Below, piece after piece: positions 19,493-30,400 of a stretch of 64,000 nucleotides of DNA. Both the position numbers and the translations under genes were made by a program. Position 1 is the first letter of the stretch. Each line of letters starts with the position of its first letter. The notes beneath the pieces are model-generated. The model was not told the origin of the DNA. It was given only the letters and a program-made list of their open reading frames with translations, and searched no databases. The stretch is from Salminus brasiliensis. Its lineage: Eukaryota; Chordata; Actinopteri; Characiformes; Bryconidae. The stretch spans positions 28,044,625-28,108,624 of the forward strand of contig NC_132894.1 of the NCBI RefSeq assembly GCF_030463535.1, given 5' to 3'.

Positions 19493-20387
19493 TAGTGGCC
19501 CTACCTGTTGCATTAAAACAGAAGACATCAAACTTTTCGCTGAGACGAGCCCGCCACACAATGACTCCAACGCCTCCTTTTCCACAGGCTTGGTTGACTT
19601 GAATCCTTGGAATAACAGCAATTTGTTCATCTATCCACCCAAACCTGAAAAAAGTCAAAAACGCAACTCACACAACAGCAGTTTCACACATCATATCCTG
19701 CGTGCCACCAGTAACCAGTCTCATTAGGCTGTACCTGCATGTCTCGAAACCATGTGTAGACGCACGGGCCACTTGTGCTTTATCTGCTATGGTCACACCC
19801 AGATGTTCACACACATCTCTGGCCATGGAAGCAGTGAAGGCATAGCTGCCTGAGAGGGATGCATGGAACACGCCAGAGATGGTGCCATGTTTGGGGTACA
19901 CTGTTTATTACCAAAGAAAAGTAGAGTGAATTCAGAGTTCGTGGTGGAATCCTAAATGCTCTAAATTCGAGTACTACCAAAAATGTACTGTTCATGGACA
20001 CTTTCACACATTTAGATACAGAGACAATGTCCTTTACAAAAGGTATGATAAGAACCCAATTTCAACCTGCCATCAGTAATTACATTTAAAAAAAGGAAAG
20101 GTACCTTGGGACCCAGTATCAAGTAAAAATTTCTAGAACTGATATGGAATATTGCAATACTGTTATTTACAACACCATAAGAAGTTCTTTTCAGCTAATC
20201 ACAGTGTTTAAATACTGACATTTAAAGCAGCATAATAATCAAAATTTTAACTTAAACATGTATGACTTTGATGAATTTGGCACAAAATTATAGAGAACAT
20301 ACCTCTGATCTGACTGACATCTATAAGCAGAGCAAATGTGATCAAATTTGCCCAGAGTAGCAGCACCAGCATCCCGGCTTTGGCCAT
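16635..20387 (-). CDS. lyve1: Lymphatic vessel endothelial hyaluronan receptor 1
   Basis: Single-pass hyaluronan receptor of the CD44 family. Exons on the minus strand in reading order: 20387-20303 (signal peptide MAKAGMLVLLLWANLITFAL), 19900-19735 and 19644-19505 (Link domain), 18177-17920 (Thr/Ser/Pro-rich stalk), 17852-17731 (membrane segment) and 16824-16635 (cytoplasmic tail and stop). The Link domain keeps its four cysteines (RDVCEHLG, FETCR, NQACGKGG, DVFCFN). The tail block EQQKECIETEV resembles human NQQKEMIETKV. An upstream in-frame ATG at 20441 is possible, but the one at 20387 gives a better signal peptide. Position next to ampd3 and irag1, same strand as irag1, agrees with the human order. 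Oddities: the stalk-to-membrane exon join is out of frame at the expected sites, and two flanking cysteines are missing; see findings. Confidence 0.93.
16889..16958. repeat. (TA)n microsatellite in lyve1 intron 5
   Basis: About 70 bp of TA followed by a short CA run. On the transcribed strand it ends about 65 bp before the acceptor of the last lyve1 exon, the zone where the branch point should be. Confidence 0.95.
17035..17260. repeat. Interspersed repeat, related to 41220-41575
   Basis: Shares with 41395-41570 the order gtttatactgctataa-like, agaccacctc, gagtgattt-like, gcgtcttg, ccttatcc, caagacgaat/caagacaaat and ccaggtgttaacaggg-like. The two copies are diverged. Family unknown to me. 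Confidence 0.5.
17731..17852 (-). other. lyve1: lyve1 transmembrane exon
   Basis: Reads VVPTALLITTIFTFLLAAIV then AVWYFKM, a clear membrane helix whose VPTALL start equals that of human LYVE1. The acceptor is tgtacag (AG at 17854-17853) and the donor is AAAT|GTAAGT after 17731, giving M SKSSTGMW across the next join. The frame of the membrane helix requires phase 0 at this acceptor, while the preceding exon ends in phase 1. Confidence 0.85.
17920..18177 (-). other. lyve1: lyve1 mucin-like stalk exon
   Basis: Starts in phase 1 after TACAACCTG... no: the acceptor is ctgcag at 18183-18178, and the exon reads DFEAHAQAATTQVHTTTSGT and continues rich in Ser, Thr, Pro and Ala, the expected O-glycosylated stalk. 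The natural end is GGAG|GTTGGT at 17920. There is no cysteine. Sequence is poorly conserved, as usual for this part. Confidence 0.8.
18870..19270 (+). mobile_element. Tc1-like transposase remnant in lyve1 intron
   Basis: The order agctcttttcttcagagaaa, cagtttcctacactatcaaaa, gacaagtttctgagaatcag, gtgataggcggctc and gaagaggag...gctgcaggtttaacagg follows a common fish Tc1-like transposase gene. It carries many small deletions and no open frame, so it is dead. Confidence 0.7.
19427..19491. repeat. (TA)n microsatellite in lyve1 intron 3
   Basis: About 65 bp of TA on the 3' side (in gene sense) of the Link-domain exon 19644-19505, starting about 14 bp after the donor GTAGGG. Confidence 0.97.
19505..19900 (-). 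other. lyve1: lyve1 Link (hyaluronan-binding) domain exons
   Basis: Exons 19900-19735 and 19644-19505, joined at an arginine codon split AG|G, code for the Link module. Landmarks in order: GVFHASLSGSYAFTASMARD, VCEHLGVTIADKAQV, GFETCRFGWIDEQIAVIPRI, NQACGKGGVGVIVW, DVFCFNATG. This is close to CD44 and LYVE1 (VVIPRI, GVFHV, CFN). A (TA)n tract begins only about 14 bp past the second exon's donor. Confidence 0.93.
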
Positions 20388-22912
20388 GACGGAGGAGTCC
20401 CGTTGCTTCGAGATGAAATGATGTGTGTGTCCGAGTGCCAAGAGAAGAGGTTATAGTGAGGCTATCCCCCCCAGGGGTGCAGTGAGAGTGAGCAAAGGGG
20501 GCGGTTATTGCATAAATGCCCCGTGTGAAGAGTCATCACAAGGCCACGGCACAGGGGAAGAGGAAACAGGAGGTGCGCTGGCATCTCTGGCGAGGTCAGA
20601 AGGGGGAACGTGGGCTGTAGGAGCCCGGCCCAAGCTGAGGAGAGATGGCTTGATGATAATGAACACAGATGACCGAGGCCATGTTCACATGCTGTGCTTA
20701 ACAAAAACCATTACCTTAGCAAACATATTGTTCTTATGGATTTGAAATAATTTGTAGAAAGAATTATTATTATTTCCATAATAATGAACAGCAGATCAGT
20801 GGTTGAGTCCATAATTGAAAAGCTGTGTAAATGTGTCAGGCAAGTGTCAGGCAAGTGCTGATACCAGTCTTGGTGATAAAAGTTTAAGACAGGTCATTTT
20901 ATAGATTTATTTTGTGTTTAAAAAAGTGGCTTATGCAGTCCTAACTGCTAAAACCAAGGGTTCTGAGGACTGATGAAGGCTCGGGCTTTCAGGATTTTTT
21001 AACCTTAGCATAGCCTCACACGTTGTTAGACTGGAAGGTTTCAGTAGGTGAGCCTCTAAAATAATCAGTTGACATAGTTGAATTACTAGAATTAACCTCT
21101 TAAACTCATCTGAGCTTCTGGTGGTTTCTGGCTTGTTCTCCCCACTGTTGTAACTTAGCAGAAACTCTGTCAGTTTGGTTTGCATGTGGTTACTGATTAG
21201 TAATCCTTAGGGTGCAATAAAAGTCACCGTGCATAAGAGGTTGATGTCTAATTGAAGACGATTAAAAGTGTGGATTGTTCTTAAAGTACTGTTAGTTGTT
21301 TACATATGGAAAATAATGACATTCTGAGGTCAACTGCAGTTATCGTGTTTACCAAGAAGGATCCACCATCACTCAGTTTTTATGTACTTAGTTTGATTTA
21401 GTTTTCCCTCCATTTTGCTCTTCACTGCATAGATGTAACTGAGTAATGTAACATTTAAAAAGCACTGCACGGATTCAACTGACTAATGGAACATTTTTTC
21501 ACATCATTGCGATACATGATAGGCTGTAAAATGCAGCATAAATGGCTGAGCTACAAATGGCTACATAAAAAACAACAGTCTTATATACTTTCTTTAGCTA
21601 ATATTTGAAAACGCCATGTTTTTTGTTTTTTCTTCGGGAATTACAATAAAGATTTTTTTAGATCATCTTAAGACTTTTGGTAAGTTTAATCTTAGGAAAG
21701 CTTTTGAAAATCCGACCCCAGGTCATCTTTTTTACTTTTGCATGCCACTGAATATTTAGGTTTACTTTTGTTAAAAAAATCAGTCTGTGTTGTATTGTTA
21801 TTGAATAATATTGAAAAATTATTAACATGACGAGTAACTCTTCACTTTTAATCAGTAATTTATTACCTGGAAACACTTTAGGAAGAGTTTGAGAGGACTG
21901 ACTATGAACTATGCAGTGCTGACACTGTGAGGGACCCTATGGGAAAAATGGTGATAAAGGGCCTCTGGTTGTGACTCTTTAGGAGTGACTGTAAACAAAG
22001 TGTCTTTGAAGCCATTTCCCAGAGCAAATGAAGTTTAGTGGGAGACAGTTGATGAGCAGAGATCTTGTTTGTTTAGCTTTGGCACCATACTTGAACAATT
22101 ATTTCCTGTTCTCCATTGCTCAGTCATTAATGAGCCAATGTTCCTCTTACTTCCTGTGATCTTTTACTGACATGCAGTTCTGCTCTACTTCCAGCAAAAC
22201 ATCTCCACTCCACACACTCACACTCACACAAACTGTACGACATTTCACTGTTAGGGGGAAATGACGCAGGAGCACAGGAAAAATGAGCCAGTCATTTCTT
22301 TGCCAATATCAGAGAGTCAGCAGCTCTTCTACGAGAAGGGGTTTTGGCTGGTTTGCCCCCTGCTGATGTTTGCATAATATTACCTCATAGTGAAAGCGTA
22401 TTTGCAATAAGTAGAACTCAGTGGCAAAATCACAAGATCATCATCTCAAATACAGTATGGCTTAGTTTTAGACGTAGTGACAGGTCTGATGCCATAGCTT
22501 AAAAATAAGCTTAAAAAAACGTGTCCTTTAGAGGTGGCACAAAAAGCTAACACTTCCCTTCTGTAGGGGAGCCCAGGAGCAAGATGTGCCGACAATTCAT
22601 AGTGTTGCTTTAAAGAACCCTTTCTAGCACCGTCATTCGTCATCAGAAACTGTAGCTCATTACAAAATCACTGCTGCAAATGAGCAACCACCCCATAATA
22701 TTTTTCCATTGATCGGTAGTGAATGGGGTTGAGTGTGTGTCCAATAAGCTGCATACTAAACATGGGCTACAGCAGTTGTCACCAGCCCTCCAACCCTCCT
22801 CCTGCAAAGTACCTCCTCCTGATTAAGGTTGGAGCTAAAGTCTGCAGGAGCAGGGTTGCTGGCCACATTTCAGTAAATATTCAGAACCAACGCTGCATCT
22901 GAAAGTCTAGAT

Positions 22913-23254
22913 GTCCAAATAAAACCAATGACCAGCTGAGTCACTGAAAATAAACTACTGGTCTGGCATTATCAAAATCAAAAACAAGGCTGGATTCCGA
23001 GACCCAGACGAAGGCTAATTGTAAGCAAAAAATAATTCCAATCATAATTCACCATTGGCACTTCAATTTAGTCCATTTCAAGAACAACTGGACTTTGTTG
23101 TCTTTATTAATGGCGCAGTGTTTACATCATTATGACAGTATGTACTTAATTATATGACTCTAAAATAAGAGTTACCTGTACCAGATCAGTATTTTTTGCA
23201 ATGACTCTTTGGACGTGTTTAACGTACATTTTTAAGCATAAATCATAGATTTGT
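22913..23254. repeat. Duplicated segment, copy 1
   Basis: Nearly identical to 25051-25396: both run from gtccaaataaaaccaatgac to aatcatagatttgt in the same orientation. I count only a few differences, among them T/C in gtctttattaatgg versus gtcttcattaatgg, C/T near ctttggacgtg, a T-run length change and a 4-bp insertion (caaa) in copy 2. This copy lies downstream of the irag1 stop. Confidence 0.93.
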
Positions 23255-23324
23255 GTAGATTATGAACATGATATCACCGTTGATTCAATGACCGTAGGTT
23301 TGTTGGTTTTAAATGTACACTTAC

Positions 23325-23960
23325 AGTGGAAAGCAAAGGTTTGGGCACCCCTGGTAAGATGCATTCTTCATATTTCTTCAATATCTTTCATATTTGTGCA
23401 AGTGTCACTGCACAGTAGAATAGTGAACCACCACTCTATAGTCTGCTAAATTACTGAATGGACTTTCTAGCAATCCTACAAGCAGTCATCTCTTAAATGT
23501 TTTATTGGACTCTCAAACCTTTGTTTCCCACAATTATTGAACCCATGGCTGTATTTATTAATGGTTTCCCATGGAAGTATTTCTAAAGCTTTGAAATTTG
23601 TTTCATTTTTAACTTTGTGCCTTTTGGCACTGTATAGGTACAGAGTACATGTTTCCAAAAGAGTGAATGGTGAGTGTATGTTTGCAACAGTCATTTAAGC
23701 TGCCTTAGCTGTAACAATATAATATTTTGTAATAATATTTTGAAGTCACTGGGTAAAATGACTAAGTATGTTTTCAAGGCACCTTTTATTAAAAGGTGGA
23801 GTGGCACAACCAGTAACACACATGTGCAAATATCTAAAAGGAAATCTCTCATGCTAATTAAAGGTGCTCTCTACAATTTCTGGGGAGTTGTTCACACCAT
23901 TGTGCTCTAAGGACACAACCCAACACATCAAATCAAAAAGGCAATTGTGTGTTGCAAAAA
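23325..23960. mobile_element. Tc1-like transposon remnant
   Basis: Starts with the typical outer sequence gtggaaagcaaaggtttggg cacccc and contains two short open pieces (23757-23910 region: KAPFIKRWSGTTSNTHVQIS). This pattern is a known fish Tc1-type repeat. It is internally deleted and not active. Confidence 0.5.
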
Positions 23961-24418
23961 TATTGCACTTCAGGAGCTACCTTGGAATGTCAAATCAAAT
24001 AAACTTTGTATACATTAGCAAACATTTTAAGAACCATATCAAAGTTCACAGGTCTTTTAAATATTGTTCTAAATTTCATCTCATAAAAACCTGAGAAGTA
24101 GAAAAGTTAAGTTTGAGTGGTAAGATTACATGTTTATGTCACACGTTATGTTAGCCTTAGAAAATGCTGGTAGCCAATGACAGATAAAGTGGAACACCTA
24201 ACAAATCTAGATTCAAATTATGGTATGTTACAAGCTTACTTGGTCCCTAAGGAATAACAGGTGATTTTGCCCATTGCAAATTGAATGCTTCTCTAAAACA
24301 GCTCTGAACTGAATTATTACTGATTTGAACATCCCCATCAGCAGTGAGTTGGGATCCAGAGTTCAAGTGAAGTCCCCGCAGACTGTATTTGAAACGTGGA
24401 CGTGTGAAGGGCTCGGTG

Positions 24419-27400
24419 CTACTCAGGCGTGGGACTCTTAGATCCTACATGCAGTCCTAAAAACTTCTTTTTGCCTGGAATGGCTGCCTTCTCTGCCGAT
24501 GTGTCTCCTTGGACGCTGTAGTGGTAGCTGAAGAGGTTCACAAGATTCACCACCAAGAACATGACTAAGAATAAAGTGAGGACAATCCACAGAGTTCGAT
24601 TTCGTTTGAATATCTTCGGGCAAATCCGGTCCAGGACTTCCAGTGCTTCTTCATACTTACTGTAATGGTAAAATTAAGAGAATAGTTAGCACAGATACAT
24701 GACGTTTCTTGTGGCCATTTGTTGTCTAAAACAATGAGTGCGTTTCAACATACTTGAGAAATCAGGTAATGCAAGCTTCTGGTCTACATATTTCAGAGTT
24801 CTGCTCTGCAACCAGCCAATAACTTCACAGAATAAGACCCGAAACAACATCATGCAAACCAAAACTGATGCTTGTTTTACACATCGAGCCACTATATGAA
24901 CATACGTCATCTAGAAGATGAAGTTCTAGATGATGGATGTTTTAAATTCTTAATTTTGTCAATCATGTTGTGGATTTCAGCATTGCTCCGAAAGTGTTTT
25001 GTCGTCATTCTGCAGGTTTCCATGTACGCGCAGACTAAGAAATCTGAGGTGTCCAAATAAAACCAATGACCAGCTGAGTCACTGAAAATAAACTACTGGT
25101 CTGGCATTATCAAAATCAAAAACAAGGCTGGATTCCGAGACCCAGACGAAGGCTAATTGTAAGCAAAAAATAATTCCAATCATAATTCACCATTGGCACT
25201 TCAATTTAGTCCATTTCAAGAACAACTGGACTTTGTTGTCTTCATTAATGGCGCAGTGTTTACATCATTATGACAGTATGTACTTAATTATATGACTCTA
25301 AAATAAGAGTTACCTGTACCAGATGATTTTTTTTTTGCAATGACTCTTTGGATGTGTTTAACGTACATTTTTAAGCATAACAAATCATAGATTTGTCCGA
25401 ATAAGACTAAGAAATCTGAGGGAACTGGTTAAAGAGTATACATGCACTGAGAAATCTGATTACTGATCTGAAATCCAGCTCTGAAATCCAGCTCCAGCTT
25501 TATTTTTTTTACATTTCTTGACCTCACTTTTGATCAAAGAAATCAAAGTATGCTGTTCACATGACTATTTGAGTAATCTGACTTCCGAAATCCAATTATG
25601 ATTATTTTGAGTGCATATAAACGCATTCAGTGTTTCCCAACCCAATCCCAAAGACCCTCAGTCCCAGACAAAACCAGGTCTTTGGTTCTTTGCTTAGCTC
25701 AGGTCTGCTGGCACGTGTGTGAAAGAGCAAACTCGGTTGGAAAACACTTATTTAAAAAATATATATGTTTATACAATCACCTGTTTGGCTTTTTTTCTTT
25801 CTCAAAATCTTCTCCAGTTATCTCTTCGGACTCTATAAGCTTTTCTTCTGCCTTTTCCTCCTCCTCCTTGACTTCTTGAAGCTCTTTCAATCTTTTCAGT
25901 CCTTCCTGATACCTACGTATGTAAATACATACTATTAAAAAATACTGTGATTCTGCTACATAGACACAGAATCTCCACAATTTCCACATTACTAGCAGCA
26001 CAGAAATATAGTCATATTGCTGTACAGACAAATCGTATAATAATCTGTGTCTATATGGTCTATATTTAGGAGTCAAACCAATGTTGTAGTGCTGAAGTAA
26101 ATAGTTTGTAAAACTGTCTGGACTTGATTAAAGCAGATCTTTAAATTCAAAGATCATGGAATATCACCACCAAGGGAGCAAAGCCAGCTGCCTCTGGTCT
26201 CAGTGGAAACATATTTAATGTGATTCATCTAAAGTGTTAAATCACTTTAGACTTTCGGGGGACTTTCGGGCAATCTGACAAATCAGGGTTTGGAGAATGC
26301 AATCTGCACAAATGCATAACACCAGCTAAAAATTGGGGTTGGGAAGGAGTAATGGTGGGGGTGTAAAAGTAGCATCCATTTAACATTCAAAGGTTTCTTA
26401 GGGAATCACACGTGGCTCTTTCATGGATGCACTTCAATTTTGAGGACTGTATAGAATAAAACGACATTCTGGTCAAATGGGTCCTTTATGGCAACAGCGT
26501 TTTGCTTCAGCATGAAAATGCATTAAGTGAGCGTAACACGGAAAGTGAGTGCTGAGAGTGGAGTAAAAGAATGGATAAAATGAACCACTGTGTGTGAGCT
26601 AGACCTAATTTACATTTATATTTACTGCATTTAGCTGACGCTCTTATCCAGAGCAACTTACATGGTTACTCATATTACAGAGGTGGGCCAATGCAGTGTT
26701 AGGAGTCTTGCCCAAGGACTCTTATTGGTCTAGCGCACCCAGACTGGGAATCGAACCCTGGTCTCCAAAATGGCGTAATAGCTCACTGGCAGCTAGTGGT
26801 TTTATCTGTTGCGCCACACCAACCACTACAAAAGGAAGACCTTCCTTTTGTAATCATCCACCATCTGTGCCTGACCCTCAGCAATGTGGCTGAATACAAT
26901 CAAATCCAGAAGCAACATTCCAGCTTTTAGTAGGAAGCCTTTTCAAATATGTTGAGTCTTCCTTTTGTAGCAAATGGACAATTTTCTAACATGTTGTAAT
27001 TATTTAAGTCAGCAGTCCCAACCTTCTCCTGGAGAGCTACATGCCTGCAGGTTTCAACTCCAGCAGATCTAGGGGTAGGGTTCTGCAGTGGGAATGCATT
27101 GGAAGACTTAGTTATACCAAAGTCCTTATAGGGAAGTCAGTAGCTCACTTAGTGGCCTATAGTGACAACTAAAACTATGAAATCCATAAGGTAGCTTATG
27201 CATTGTTTGTTTGGGTTGTGTGGGTTGAGTGTACAATCCTTGTGGGTGACGGCACTGCAAACATTAGAGCTGTGAATTGAATTCAGGGCACCAGATGATG
27301 AGAACACTAATCTCTGTGGCCTGGAAGGAACCCAGTTTGACATGTCTGGTGTGAGATATGGTGATGACATCGGCCATTTGGCCTATAAAAGAGCTTTTTT

Positions 27401-30400
27401 GTTGTTGTTATTACAATCAGTAATTGGCTTTTCAAGTAATAGATAGGCCAGATCCCCTTTTTTTATAGCTTTTACAAAAGTAGCCAATAGTGTATTAGCC
27501 CCAGCTCCAGACCATTTACCTACCCCAAAGCTGACATTCTAAATCATGTGCTGCTTTTAATTAAAATTTAATTAAATAATTCCTAAAGAAAATAAAGGAC
27601 AGCTTTAATGTATGGTAGTGTCTTATCAATGTAAATGTGCCAGTATTTGCCAGCAGTCATGTGGTTCTCTTGTAATACTTATCCAGAGTAAGCACATGAT
27701 AGATACACCTTGCCAAGATGTGTGTGTGTGAGCGTGTGTGTAAGGTGTCACCCTTTATTGTAGGCTTCCTCTTCAATCTTGGCCTTGATCTCTGCTCTGA
27801 TCTCCTCCAGGCTGCAGGAAGCTTTGGCCGGTGTGGCTGCCTCACCTTCCTGCTCAGTTAGAACTTTTCCACTGCATTGTTTTGGAAGAGCAAAAAAGGA
27901 GTTAACACTGGAGCTATAAACATGTGCCATTACGCAGACCATTGCGCTATATGACGCTAAACCATTTTGGCCCTCACTTTAATGAATTGTCTGGATGCTT
28001 CTTAAAGTGGCACTCACTTGAGAGACGAAATGTCCAAAAAACAAAGTCCTAAGCTATACGCTATTAAAAATGTTCCTATGTCTAGGAAGACACGCACTTT
28101 AAAGAGGTTGTTATTCTCTCTCTTAGCTGAAGCCTGAGCGTTAAAGCTTTGGGCATGAGAGTAGATGGCATAAGGGGCCTTTTAGTCTCACCTTATTAAC
28201 AAAAGCGAGCGCCAAGCCCAAAGTCTGGTCTTTGTCAAACGTTCTAACCTAAATGTTTGGATTAAATCTCAGAATAGCATGCAAAAACAGCTGCAGCTGG
28301 GGCTTTCATGGAATGCCTTCAACCTGCTGAAAATTTGGAGGGAGTTGCATAAGTTGCAGTCCTTAATAAGGCCCACACTTCCTGTTCGAAATGATTTACT
28401 GACCTACTCCTTCAGATAGGCTTCCTGAGGGCCAGACAAACAAACAAAATATCTTGCAGCAGTGCAAGATGTCTTGATAAGAGGACCCCTAGTACATGTT
28501 GACCAAGATTGCAGCTATTCCATTGTTGTGAAACAGTGAACAGTAAATAACCTTGGTCATGAAAGGCCCTTTTGCAGAGCTGGACCTTCTGGGGAAACAC
28601 TTTAAGTTTCAAAATTGTCTGTAATAAAACCTGTTCTGGATTTTACAGTATTTTCATGTAAAAAGAGATGTAATGGTAATTTTGTAGCAGTTCCTCCAGT
28701 CTATTCATAGTACCATATACACAAACTGTGGTGACATGCCAGCGACGATATATGGACCTTATTAATTTACTCACTTTTCTCCTGTAACTGGCTGAGCTGG
28801 ATCTGATGGGGTTTCAATCTTCACGCTGTTGGCCTCACACTAAACAGAGACACAAGAAACATTAACAAATCTGAAAGATTCTGATAATATGAGTGAAATA
28901 ACAGCCTAAACTGCCATGTCTTGACAAATGACCAGAGCTCTTGCTTTGATAAGGCATCATCAATCATCTGACACATGTAGACACAAGGCCTACATTGTTG
29001 TGACAGACAGGAAGAAGCTATTGAAAAAAATGGAGCTCACCAGTACAGGAAGGGCACCTGGGCCAGCGCTGGAGCCACCAGAGGCAAGGCCAGCTCCAGA
29101 GGTAAGGCCAGCTCCAGGGACAGGTCCTGGGCCTGCCATTGCTGGAGTCTGACCAGGGACGTTCAGGAGATTAAACTTTGGAACTACAGCCACACTGACT
29201 CTCCTCCTGGGTAAAGCCTAGAAGGATAATGCACAAACTGTTGTTTATTACAATTGGACCAGACCATGCCATGTAAGCGCTCTATAATGGAGGCTTCTAC
29301 CAAAGGCACAGTACCTTTCCCATTGTCAGAGACATAGATCTTGATGCACGTGGAACTCCGTCATCTAGACCAGATAAGCAAAAAAACTAAGAATGCTTTT
29401 TCTTGTCCTGTAAAGATACCATTTCAAAGATCCACAATGACGATGTGTCTCCTTAACTGTTCCAAACAACTTTCTGAGGATGCTCACCTCCAGTTTCTAT
29501 GGAGCTACAGCGGTTGGAGTTCTGATTGGCCAGTTTCTTAAACTCCATCAACTCTGCATGGTCCTTCTCATAGGTCCTCTTGAGGTTTTCCACATACTGC
29601 AGCATCACCTCTGTAGCCTTGTTCATTCGTTTCTCCTGCCACAAAAAGGCAATAGATCAATAACACTGGCTGAATATTACCAATCTCACTGCTTTCTTTA
29701 TGGCTATTGAAGGACTAGAAAATTGTCCCATACTGAGCAACACAATAATTGTCATAAAACTTAATTTATTGTAAATATTATTAATAATTTTTACCAAAAC
29801 AAATAACAGCTTTGAAATCATTGTGATGCTCCATTGACTTGTAATAGGGAAAACGGTGTCGGTGTCGTTACTAGTCCAAGCTTGGCACACTGCTGATAGG
29901 GTTTATGAATGGTTATCAATTAAACTGCTAATCAGTTAATACATCATATCACTTAATACATCATTAACACATTATAAATAATATAGCATGTCTATACTGT
30001 TAAACCTCATATCTTGCATACATCTTACATTTTTGACTCACTATATCAGTCAGCTGTAAGGTGTATTCAACAATTAATTAAGTTAATAATAATGAATTCA
30101 CTGACCATTTAAAAGGAAAGTCTTATTGTTAATATATTTAATTTATTGATATATAAAGTTAAGTACCTTTATTGTCATTATTCATTTGTACAGCAAAATT
30201 CCTCCCTTCAAATATGCCATCTTGGTAAGCTGGGGTCAGAGCACAGGGTCGGCCAAGCTATGGTGCCCCTGGAGCAGAGAAGCTTCAGTGCCTTGCTTAA
30301 GGGCCCAAGCTTACCAAACCCACAACCGTGTGATTTAAAAACCCAGCACTGAGCTATTCATCCCATAGTTGCACTGCTTATATAATGGCACTGCTTTATA

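Larger units (their letters stand above)
20388..24418. other. Intergenic region between lyve1 and irag1
   Basis: Should contain the lyve1 promoter (just above 20387) and the irag1 3' untranslated region. I find no gene. Repeats: the duplicated segment 22913-23254, a transposon remnant at 23325-23960, and a repeat near 22490-22680 whose core (gtaggggagcccaggagcaa) also occurs at 63740-63775. Confidence 0.55.
24419..27871 (-). other. irag1: irag1 C-terminal helix and ER tail anchor
   Basis: Exon 27871-27752 ([20 protein letters not shown]), exon 25912-25781 ([20 protein letters not shown], very acidic) and exon 24659-24419, which reads [20 protein letters not shown], then the hydrophobic segment [20 protein letters not shown], then a short lumenal tail ending GSKSPTPE and stop TAG at 24421-24419. 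The one C-terminal membrane helix fits a tail-anchored ER protein, as known for IRAG1 and its paralogue IRAG2. Confidence 0.93.
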
